Shown here piece after piece: positions 47,990 to 58,429 of a stretch of 64,000 nt of DNA. The notes beneath the pieces were generated by a model. It searched no databases. It was not told the DNA's origin and saw nothing but the letters and a program-made list of their open reading frames with translations. A program made the translations under genes and the position numbers. Location of the stretch: assembly GCA_904063045.1 (NCBI GenBank), contig CAJFCJ010000014.1, positions 1,423,643 to 1,487,642 on the forward strand. Reading direction: 5' to 3'. Origin of the DNA: Dimorphilus gyrociliatus (Eukaryota; Annelida; Polychaeta; Dinophilidae). Within the stretch, counting starts at the first letter, position 1. Every line of letters starts with the position of its first letter.

Positions 47990-50568
47990 CTAAGAATTTA
48001 ACTTTTGTAATAAATCCAACACCAATTTGTTGATGGAGCTATCGATCTGAGAGGAAACTCCTCGTCTCACTTTTTCCTATGCAAAGTAAAAAGGAAATTT
48101 ATGCAAATAAAGGGTTGTTCGTTTTAATTCGAGAAGACTTACTTCTTCGAAAGCTTTTGAGCTTTGAGCATGAGAAAGAGCCTCTTCGGTCTTATTTAGT
48201 TTATCACAAATAACAGCTAATAGGTAATACGTCTTACTGTCAGCTAGATCAGGAATCTTGGAGGCTGCTCAATTAGAATGTTTATCTTTTTTCATTCGAC
48301 TAGATGCTATATTTAACAAATATAACAATTGTTAATTACCTTCGATAAGTAGTTCATATGCCTCCTCAAGCAGATCGGGGCAATCATCCTACATGACAAG
48401 AAAAGGGTATATTTTAGAAAAACTTGTTAGATATCATTCATAAAGAAATCACTGACCGCTTCATTAAGCTTTAAAATAGTTGACGCTAAATTCTGTCTAA
48501 ATGTTACACATAGCACGTTCATCTCTGCTACAACCTTTTCCCTTACATACTCTAGTTCTTCAGTATTACGTAGAGTTCTCATTCCCAAGTTGTATACATT
48601 TTCTGATATATCCATATAATCTTCCCTTAAAAGACACGAACTACCGATTTTAGCACAAATTCTGGCAACGTGCAACAATAAAAGCTACAAAATTGTTTGA
48701 AATAAATAAAAACTGTTATTTCAAAGGGGAAAGAAGTAAAATAAACTTTAGTAAGATTTTTCTAACCTCCTTATAGTCTTCATTCAATCTATCATAAAAT
48801 AGATCAAACAACGTCAATACTTGATGTTCATACCTCGGAGACAGGAGCATAAGTCTAACAACGGCGCAAAAATTGATAACCTAAAAACAAATGTTCAATC
48901 ATCTTCAATAAATTGCTAAATTTCTTTAGAATATTTAGAAACTTAACAGTATATTTCATTGCGCAATTATCATTCCAGAATGCTAACTTTGCAGGAGTAG
49001 AATTTATATGATAAGTATAATCAATCTCTTGCCTAATTTCTTCATCAATACACGAACAATTAATTAATGATAACCAATTGAAAAATTCTATATGACCAAT
49101 ACAATATTTTAATCTATTATTAGTAAATTCCGAAACGGAAGGTTTAAAGAGCAGCATCGACTTAAGCCAAAATGAGACTTTATGAATGAACTATTATTAT
49201 TGAATGAATAAAAATGATATTAGGAGAAACAAATACAAATTAATTAACCTTATTATCGTTTTTTTTCCATCTTCTTTCAGTACTAAATTTTCTTAAATAT
49301 TTATCAAATTTATCAATTTTCTCATCAAGTAAAGCATCGCTATCCGACTAAAAGAATATTAAAAGTTGGTTAAGGTTAAAGCAGTGAGAGGATAATCCAA
49401 TAATTACTTTATGGTCTTTAGCCAACTTTAAATATCTTCGAGACATTTCGAGTTGATTAGCTTCTTTCCATAAAACAGCCATAAAATATTGTACTTTTCT
49501 ATATACTTTATAATTTTTCTTTACGTGAAATGAAGCTATTTTTAAAAAAATAAAGTTTATTTTATTAATAATAGTGAAAAAATTTAGGTGAATATTTAAT
49601 TACCATAATAGCAATGGACTAGCATACTTTTCCAGGTATCTAACTGTTTTGACTATATATATATATGTATTTGAAGAATAATATTCTATCATTATTATCT
49701 ATTAGTTAGAAAATATATATATTATTTATATATATGCTTGTTTACCTTTCGATAGATTTTAAACATCATATAAGCGTTATTATAAGATAGTATTGCAGCT
49801 AATTCGCTTTGTTCACGGGTTAACGTTTCAACTCTTAAATATTTATAAAAGTGTTCGGCAATCATATGAGCCGTTGCGTAAAGATATAATGCCCAACTTG
49901 AAAGTTTCATATTCATTAACTCTTTTCCAATCTCTAAGAATATTCTTATCCATGAAAATACAACATCAACATCTACTAAATTATAACAAAAATTTCCGTA
50001 ATACTGCAAAAAATCTTGATGAAAAATTTGATTAGCTTTCAGTATACATTTCCTTCTTATATAACTTCTAACAAGAACTTCCTATTTAATATGTAAATAA
50101 AAAAAGTGATAGAACTCAATTAGATCTATATATACAGTATATACAGTATAATTTATATACTGTATATATTTATATTGGTAAGAAAGAATGAATAAATGAT
50201 TGGTTCTAGTCTTACCTTTATCTGATTGTTAGGTGAATCATATTGAACAACTTCTGAACCAATGTCTTCTACCATGGAAAAAGCTCTATCAACGAATGAT
50301 ATAACTCTTACATTATATTTTGTATCAATGTAATAGCTTTCCAATAAGAGATAATTTTCCCAACAGATTTCTAATCCTCTTGTTGAGAGGATAAAATCTT
50401 CAACAGAAGGTGTATAACTCATAACTGCACATCTTAAATACCATTCCATAGGTCTTTTTAATAGCTTTAGAACTTTAGTCATCCATTCTTTCTGTTTATT
50501 TATTTATTTTAATAAATTAGATGTAGACTATTGTTAAAATTTTTACTTACATTGTACTCTTCAAGCAT
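47990..50568 (-). CDS. Unrecognised all-helical 572-residue protein
   Basis: Twelve exons on minus: 50568-50551, 50491-50216, 50081-49746, 49652-49604, 49535-49408, 49347-49249, 49160-48948, 48880-48767, 48684-48457, 48388-48340, 48264-48143, 48076-47990; every phase agrees, giving 572 residues. The sequence is rich in Leu, Tyr, Lys and Glu, with regularly spaced helices and paired aromatic/hydrophobic positions (SSWALYLYATAHMIAEHFYKY, ELAAILSYNNAYMMFKIYRK, KTYYLLAVICDKLNKTEEAL). The last segment is TPR-like (A-x-x-K-x-x-x-L-A/T-x-A-L-x-H-A). No signal peptide or membrane segment. A helical-repeat scaffold is the reasonable inference. A distant tie to SPO22/ZIP4/TEX11-type TPR proteins crossed my mind but is not supported by any specific motif. 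The first exon codes for only six residues, and TTCTTTAG lies two bases before the ATG. Confidence 0.75.
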
Positions 50569-50948
50569 TGCTAAAGAATGAAATATACGAAATTATGTAT
50601 TGCCGAAATTGCAGTGAAGCCGGTTTATTTAATAAGACTGTAGACAACTTTCAATTTTATATTTATATCTCGGAATAAGTACCTTGCTAGTCACGTGAAA
50701 TTTTTTCAAAAGAAGTAACACTTCCAGAAAGTAGAGTCAAATTAAGCGGATATCATTAATTATTCTATAATTATTCATTTGACACTACTCACTATTTGAA
50801 ACTTAATACCTCTAACGTTAATCTTATTGAAACTCATAACAATGAGCATTTATTTACATTTTTCAACATTAAATTATACTAGTTTGTTAAAGCGAATGTA
50901 TTATGGATAGAAAAAACCAACAAATATTAAACGAGTTATTAGATTACT
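50569..50948. other. Spacer between RETSAT 3' end and helical-protein gene 5' end
   Basis: 380 bp, AT-rich, both neighbouring genes on minus; nothing recognised beyond the pyrimidine tract ending TTTAG just before the downstream start. Confidence 0.55.
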
Positions 50949-53630
50949 TTATTGTGACTTTTTACACTCCTTCTTTAAATTTGTTAAGTCGTTAAATACT
51001 TGTCTGTTCAAACAAGCGGCAGCAGTAATAACTCCTCCCATTGCTGCTCCAACCAAACCAGCTGAGAAAAGATCTTGACCAGTAATATACAAGCCAGGAA
51101 CGCCAATGTCTGGTCGAAGATTCATTGCAACTTCTGCCGAAGCAAATCTCTTCATATTGTGATCTAAACCATAAGTTTCACCTTCTAAAGCTCCAATGTA
51201 AAAATTATTCGATAAAGGTGTTCCAAGGTCCATGTATTCAACACAATCTTTTAGTTGAGGGTATAGTGCGAGAACTTGCTTCCACATTTTCTCTTTCATG
51301 AGTTCCTTCTTTTCCTCATAAACTCCACCTCTGTGTTTAACTCTTTCGTCTTTCCAGCTACTGAACCAATCCCATTTTGCCATAGTAATAACAGTACATG
51401 TCGTCTTTCCTGGATATCTCTTTTGATGAGCTGGATCCTTTGCGGATGGGAAACCAATAAAAAGAAGGGGGAAATCTCCGTCCAAGAAATCTTCCTCACT
51501 CTTGTTATAATATTCTCTAACTTCCTTATTTACGTCAGCGTTAGTGTAAGCCCAAATATTTTGGCCTTTAATTCCTAATTCTTTGGACGAACCCTTCAAA
51601 CCAACGAATAAGGATAGACAACCCATACCAGCTTTGATATGTTTATTTGTCATAGATTTATATAGCGGACTTTTAACAGCCACTTCATTATCTAATAACT
51701 TATGCAGAGTGTTGTTAATTCCGGCATCGGATATGATAATGGGGGCTTTCAAATCTATATCACCACCAGTTTTAGATATTCTAACGCCATTGGCTTTGCC
51801 CATGGAGTCTACTAGAATTTTGGATACAGGCGCCCTCACCAAGACTTTTCCACCACTTTTTTCAATAGTTGGAATAATATGGAATGCTATCTCACTGGCG
51901 CCACCGAGAGGATAAAACGCTCCGTATAAATAGTGATTTGCTAAAACAGCCTGCATTGCCCAAGAAGCTTCGTCAGGAAGAGTACCATAGTCACCAAAGT
52001 TGTAAGCAAATATTAATTGTAAGTCCTTGTTGTTAGTGAGACTTTCAACAACTTGTTGAACACTTTTCGAAGAAATCTTTTTAAAATATGGTGACATATA
52101 GTGAATTAGACCAAGTTTAATAAGTATCTTTGCAATAAATTTAGGGAATGCTTTAACCATGATAAATCCCATCATACTCCTTCTAGCTTCTACTAGTAGT
52201 TTCAAATAGCCATCAATAGCTTTTTCTTCCTTTGGAAAATGTTTTAAAAGTGCCTGCTTGTAAGCATCTTTATTGGACAATATCGAGTACAATTTTTGCT
52301 CTCCAGGTTTTCCTATAGCAACCTTATCATATTCTTGATCGAGAGGTGTCCATTGCAATTGACCTTGAGTTATTTGATCAAAGAGGAATCGAACAATCGT
52401 ATTCTCTTGCATTTCACCAATATAATGAATACCAACGTCAAATTCATATCCGTCTTCAACAAAGGTATGACAACATCCACCAGCTTGATCGTGTTGTTCT
52501 AAAACCAATACTTTTTTGCCAGCCTGTACAAACAATCAAGTTCAATTTAAATGTTTCTTGCTTTCATTCCCATATACATTAACATTAGATAAGAGAATTA
52601 AAATAAAACTCAATTTATATATATTTTTCTAATTAGTAAAAGTACTAAAAAAGTTTGTTTTTCAAGGTTATACAATTAAATAACTAAATTAACTTTATTC
52701 TCGGTAATATATTAATGTAATTTATTATTTTATCTAAAGCTTTCAAGTAATTTCTATATAAATTAGAATAAATCATTAATGGAAAATTTGTGCCGTACTA
52801 TATACAGTGTATAACATTTATACGTATACACATAAACATGTTTTTATACGTATATACAAAAGTTCTATTTATATAATATTGATATATGTTCTATCGGTTC
52901 CAGGTATCTTCTTTTGTCTAAAAAGATTCTTAAAAACTGATAAAAATAGAATATTTATTCAACAAGCTCAATCCTATTTCAATGATTCAACAGTTTTTTA
53001 AAAATATAATCTCCTACTTGAACTTTGAACGACTTGAAAAGTTATCATAAGAATAAGATTGTTATTATCTAATGGAAAAACTTGTTTTTTACGCGATAAT
53101 TTTCGTAGAAAAATACGTAAACTTGTGTTTGGATAGAACAATGAAATAAAACGTTCGATAGAATCATTGAAAATTCGAATAGTTTCGGAAAATCTTTTAC
53201 AAATATCCATACAATCTATACAAATATTACATTAATATTATATTTATAAATTTATTATTACCTTTGCTAGAATACTTGCTGTTGTAAGACCTCCAATACC
53301 ACTCCCAATAACTATGGCATCGTACGAAGAGTCGAGCTTCTTTGCGGCAAATCCTAAAAAATTTTATTGCATTGAAATCTTTCAACTAAAAATTGAAAGA
53401 AAGAAATTTATTGAACGTTTACCTTGTTTAAGTATTTTGTCCCTCTTTGCTTGATCAATAACCAATTCGGCAGGTTTTTTTCGAGCATCGAATTTAAAAG
53501 GATTCTTGCCCGATTTATTTCTACTCATAAATATAGACAGAAGAAATAGAACAACATATACAAGGATTCCCAGAATTAAATATAAAGGATTTGATGCCAA
53601 GAAGTCAATAGCTTGCGTTATGATCCCCAT
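50949..53630 (-). CDS. RETSAT: All-trans-retinol 13,14-reductase (retinol saturase)
   Basis: Exons on minus: 53630-53423, 53353-53262, 52523-50949; 624 residues (human 610). Residues about 14-35 form a membrane helix (LYLILGILVYVVLFLLSIF), followed by the FAD-binding Rossmann motif DAIVIGSGIGGLTTASILAK joined to AGKKVLVLEQHDQAGG. Then FDVGIHYIG, GDYGTLPDEASW, YPLGGASEIAFHIIP and, near the end, GLYITGQDLFSAGLVGAAMGG (second FAD contact) are all typical of RETSAT, an ER-membrane flavoprotein that saturates the 13-14 double bond of all-trans-retinol. The last four residues KKSQ fit the KKxx dilysine ER-retrieval signal. The second intron is 738 bp and contains only AT-rich sequence. Related CRTISO-like paralogues exist, so the exact retinoid substrate is inferred. 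Confidence 0.95.
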
Positions 53631-54547
53631 CCTTATTTATTACCTTGAAAATCTATAATTAATTTCGAGTAATCAGTTTGAAAGCCAATGCTTTACTTAT
53701 ATAAGTAATTTATTTTGACCTTCGTCGTCTGCTAGCACACTAGCATTTGAATACCGGTATTGCCAATCAGAGGTATATAAATGTTTTGAATCGATAAAAA
53801 TAAGCCTATGAAATTTGGTACAGGTCAGCCGGCTCCTTGACCTTTCATAATCGGCTGTCTACTCAATATAGTAAAATTAATTATCTTAAGTGCGTTTGAT
53901 TCTCTATTACCCAACTATAACTTTTCGAAAGCTACTGTTCTTTGGACTCTTTTACTTTTAGCCTTTGATTGATTGCAAAGTAATTGTAATATTGTGGTAT
54001 CGTTCAGCAGAATTAATAAACATAAATGTGTTAATTATTTTTTACAAGAAATGGATTGTTTTATACGAGAGATTTGCAAATATTTCACTTCAAATCTTAA
54101 AGAAAAATTCTCCCATCCAAGATAAATAAATACGCAAATTGTTAAAAAATATATCATTTAAAAATACAATCAAAGGAAATTTTTATTAAAATATTTTAAA
54201 AAATTTTTGTATTCGAATATGTGAAATGAACAGAATGAAATAAATTTCAAAGGATAAAATGCCCGAATGCAACCAAAAAAAACCCAAAGATTTCGTCTGC
54301 TTTCAACCAATTAGCATTGAGTATTTATTTCCTGCGTCGAATGGTTTTTAAGGATGTTTTGAAGACATAGAATTTGTCTATTAAAATCTAAACGAAGAAT
54401 AAGTAACACATTACTCACACACTTCGCTTTAAAATGTGTGTATTAAAATATATAGCCATTTATACGTGACTATTTCTAAACCTTCATGCAATTGCAGAAA
54501 ACATCTGATTTTCGTCCAATTCAACAAATTTATATCGTGTGGATTAA
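53631..54547. other. Head-to-head spacer between RETSAT and DCAF8
   Basis: 917 bp between opposite start codons, no supported frame. On minus, GATTTTCAAG at about 53,645 is acceptor-like and precedes the RETSAT start closely. Confidence 0.5.
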
Positions 54548-56636
54548 ATGACGTCTCCAAATAATTCTCCAACAAACCCAACGGAGAAAGAAGTGGAAAG
54601 TGCTGAAAAAAAGAGCCGTTTTCTTCCTTACCAAGAAGGTCACTCAAAGAAGCGATTGTGTAATCGTGAAAGTGACAACTCTGAGGAAGAAAACGACAAC
54701 CAGGTTAATGTTAACCTCCCTGACAGTGAATTAAAAAATTTGGACATAGCATCAGAGAGTCAGAATGAAGATATCTTTCCAAATTTACCTTTCTGTTTAC
54801 AACAAGACGGCGAAGAAAACAATGCAGATTCACGATCAGAATCTACAATGCCTTCCCCAGGCAGAGAAGAACATGACGAAGATGTTGACGACGAAAGGGA
54901 AGACAGCCAATTAAGTACAAGTTCACTAGATACCGATAGACCCTTATTCTTGAAAGAAATTAGGTCAAAAAGAAGGAAACTTTTAATTCCCAGTGAAACT
55001 ACTAGTAGCGAACATAGTGATGATAGTGATTCTGACGATTCTAATGATTCTGACTCTAGAATAACAGATAGTAGTCCCGCAAGCGTTGAAAACGATATTT
55101 TAAAAAGCCAGAGAATATCTAAATCACTTGATAGACAATCAATTGTTAATAAATACAACTTGACAGAACTTATCTTTTGCAAAGAAACAGGAGTGAAAAA
55201 AGCAAAAACTTTCTCAAGAGATGTTATTTCACTTCAACATAACATAACTCGTTTGTCAAAATACGGATTATTGGATGAACATAATGGTTGTGTAAATGCT
55301 TTACATTTTAATGAAACAGGAACTCTTATAGCTTCAGGTAGTGATGATATGAATATAATTCTTTGGGACTGGGAAAGACTAAAACCATACGTTATTTATG
55401 GTAGTGGTCATGAAGCTAATGTATTTCAATGCAAATTCCTACCCGCTTCGAATGATTCTGTCATTATAAGCGCTGCGCGAGATGGTCAAATAAGAATAGC
55501 TGATATTAGTTCCTCAGGTACATGTAAAGGAACGCGTAGATTGGCTCGACATGAGGGACCTGCTCATAGGGTAAATAAACAATCTCCAACAAAGCGATAT
55601 GTAATTTCAACTTCCATAACAGATAACGCTATTCCATGATTCTTGTCATGAATTTTTAACTTGCGGAGAGGACGGACTAGTCTATCAAATTGACTGTAGA
55701 GAACCGAAACCAGTGAAGTAAGATTCTTTCTCGGAAATTTTCCTAATTATCCTAGAAATTTGCTTATCTTTTTTTAGATTATTGATTGTGAAAGAAGAAT
55801 CAAAGCTCATGCCTCTATATTCAATTCATGCAAATCCTATGAATTCAAATGAATTTTGTGTTGGAGGAAAAGATCCCTATATTAGAGTTTTTGATAGAAG
55901 AAAAATTAAAAGATCGAATAAAGTCCTTTCCCCCGACCCAATTAAAAAATACTGTCCACATCATCTCACAAAAAAAGATAGGGCCAATGTTACATGCGCA
56001 TGTTATAATTACGATGGTTCAGAGATCCTTGGAACATATAACGACGACGACATTTACCTTTTCAACAATAATCATTCGGATGGAGATGATTTTAAGCACA
56101 GATATTCTGGACATAGAAACAATCAAACAGTAAAAGGAGTTAATTTCTACGGACAGAGGAATGAATATATAGTCAGTGGCAGCGATTGTGGAAATATATT
56201 TTTCTGGGAGAAGGAGAGCGAGGCTATTGTTAGCTATTTTAAAGGTGATAACGGTGGGGTTGTGAATGTTCTTGAACCTCATCCAACCTTACCAGTATTA
56301 GCTACTAGCGGATTAGATAACGATGTTAAATTGTGGATGCCAAACCCTTCGGAGGACAATTCTCTAGAAGATTTAGAAGTGTTAATGGACAACAATTGGG
56401 ACGACAGAAAAGCAGATAAACGATTGATGCCATATGCAGATGATGAAAGCATGATACGGCATTTGATGAGAACTTTATCACAGAGACGAACTGTAGGCTA
56501 AAACAAAATAAAAGTAGCTTATTAAGTAATAATTGTTTATTATTTTTTTTTGCAGACTGCTGATGATTCTAGCAGGGACTGGAATATTACTGATGATGGC
56601 GACGATAGCCATCAAATACAGTGTGCCCCTCAGTGA
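54548..56636 (+). CDS. DCAF8: DDB1- and CUL4-associated factor 8 (WD-repeat protein)
   Basis: Exons 54548-55570, 55623-55717, 55778-56492, 56556-56636; 637 residues (human 597). The N-terminal 210 residues are acidic and Ser-rich. Seven WD repeats follow from about residue 240: HNGCVNALHFNETGTLIASGSDD, ILWDWERLKP, SGHEANVFQCKFLP, SAARDGQIR, CGEDGLVYQIDCR, CVGGKDPYIRVFDRR, TYNDDDIYLFN, GHRNNQTVKGVNFYG, VSGSDCGNIFFWEK, EPHPTLPVLATSGLDNDVKLW. The WDxR-type motifs (VYQIDCR, RVFDRR) provide the DDB1 contact of CRL4 substrate receptors. The C-terminus QIQCAPQ matches the vertebrate VQCMPS end. Without the last splice the frame stops at 56,501, so both ends are possible; conservation favours splicing. 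Confidence 0.95.
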
Positions 56637-57297
56637 AACTCTTCACTAAATTGAACTGCTCCATTTAGTATAAATGATTATATACAGTATATATATATTA
56701 TATTTATATATGTATTTCTGCTCGTGTATTTATGTTTATCAAATTAATATTAAAAGTTCTGTTTTGATTATAATGAGTTTATATTTTAGAAATAAATAAT
56801 GTAAAATGACTGAATATCTATAAATTTGACAGATTTTATTTTGGTAAAATATTCTTTTATCCCTTGATTTATACATTTTCTTTTCATTGAATTTAAAAAC
56901 GAAAGAAGAAACTGTATAATTACAGGTATTCTGTAATCTATAAATGTATTTTCTATGTGTCCATACAATACGTATTGTCATATGGCAGAAAACTAGTCAA
57001 TATGGTGTTCTTAAAATTGTTTATCATAAATAAAATACTTGTTTATCTCCGTTATTTAGTTTATTTTCTTAATTAAGTTTACAATAATGGTATTTCATGA
57101 TTGTTTCATTTTGTGGAGCATTTATAGAAATGACTAAAAGAAAATAGAAAAATAGCGTAGTGTGAGAGAAATAATCATCAGGAGTCTTTTATTTAGTCTA
57201 TAGACACTATTGCAAAAATAAATACTGTACAGGTGAAAACGGTACAAATAACAACAAACTAATTATTTGATAAAAAATTGAAACTATAAAACAATAT
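56637..57297. other. Convergent 3' flanks of DCAF8 and the duplicated-motif gene
   Basis: 661 bp, very AT-rich; contains ATATACAGTATATATATAT at about 56,681-56,699, a further copy of the dispersed motif. No coding evidence. Confidence 0.6.
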
Positions 57298-58338
57298 CTA
57301 TGGAGGTAAGTGACGTGGTTCAAAATTTGCTTTAAATAAACGCTTCTCAGCCGGCTCCTCAATATCCATAAAGTTCTCAACGCTATTAAAGTATTTGTTT
57401 AAAATATCATATTGCTTAACTGACACAAAATCATCCAGATTGTCCGTTTTAATATCTCTTAATGTTAATTTTCTTTTCCGACTACGCATACTACTGGTCA
57501 TTGATTTATAAGCAGACTCTTCGCTTGTTTCTTTACTAGAGAAAGAAAATGTTGAAGCTATTTCTAAATTTAAAGACCAATCATCATTTGAACTTGAAGA
57601 GCTATTATCATGTAATGCTTGGTCTTTAATTGTGACCTTTTCTAAGTTTGTATTGATGTCTGAATCTTCATCTATTTTGCATACATATTCCTCAATGCTT
57701 TTAAAATATCGATCTAAGTTGTTGATTTTCTTTTGATGCATAGTGAAAACATCTACATTATCCTCAGAAGTAAGATCTTTTAGAGAGAATATATTATCAC
57801 TTTCTACAGATTTGCTATCGTCTTCTGAACTTTCCCAAATAGAATCAATAGATTCTTCGTCAGAGGTTGCACTCGAAGTTGAACTTCCAATTGTTTCCTC
57901 ACCAGATGATCTTTTTGAAATATCTTCATCTATACTAAAATTTCCCAATCTTGGTAAGACTGAAGTTATCCTCTTTCCGAATTTCCAATGGTCTGTCCTA
58001 TTCGTTAAAAATCCTATTATGAAAGAAACATTAAAATATATATTATCAAATAGAATCATTTCCCTTACCATTATCTTCACAAATTCTTAAACTATCTATG
58101 TCCACGACGTCGGAGGAGGTAAACTCATGATTATACTGAAAAAGGCGCGTAAGATTTATAATAACACTTGTATTATCGCTCACAAATTTAAAATTAAATT
58201 TTGAACTTGACCTGAAAAGTTATTAAATATTAGAATAAGTTCAATCTTTACCTTTTTACAAATTTTATCAAGATTGGCTAAGTAGAAATCTTTTAGAAAG
58301 ATATCTGGTTTGATGATATTATCTCCTCCTGAAGCCAT
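57298..58338 (-). CDS. Unrecognised acidic protein with an internal duplicated motif
   Basis: Exons on minus: 58338-58252, 58135-58069, 58013-57298; 289 residues. Start MASGGDNIIKPDIFLKDFYLANLDKICKK. The middle is Ser/Glu/Asp-rich (SSTSSATSDEESIDSIWESS). Two copies of a roughly 33-residue unit are visible about 105 residues apart: copy 1 begins SLKDLTSEDNVDVF and ends LDRYFKSIEEYV; copy 2 begins TLRDIKTDNLDDF and ends LNKYFNSVENFM. Between them lie more acidic Ser-rich sequence and a basic SMRSRKRK nuclear-localisation-type patch. No named family is recognised. Its start codon is 91 bp from that of CACTIN on the other strand, hinting at shared expression. TATTTTTAG ends six bases before the ATG. 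Confidence 0.8.
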
Positions 58339-58429
58339 GTACGCTAAAAATAGGCTCGCATTTAAATTTGACCCGACTGTTTTTTGCCGTTTTCTTAGAC
58401 AACGTAGTTGGAACGTATAAACGATAAAT
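58339..58429. promoter_or_regulatory. 91-bp bidirectional promoter region (duplicated-motif gene / CACTIN)
   Basis: Only 91 bp separates two opposite start codons, so 5' UTRs and promoters must overlap or be very short. Acceptor-like TTAG motifs occur on both strands near the starts. Confidence 0.55.

Noticed and set aside
51276-51915. Plus-strand frames of about 100 codons opposite RETSAT
   Set aside because: Shadows of a highly conserved minus-strand exon.
56501-56501. Early stop of DCAF8 by reading through the donor at 56,493
   Set aside because: Splicing to 56,556 yields the conserved acidic tail and QIQCAP ending, so the early stop is at most an alternative form.
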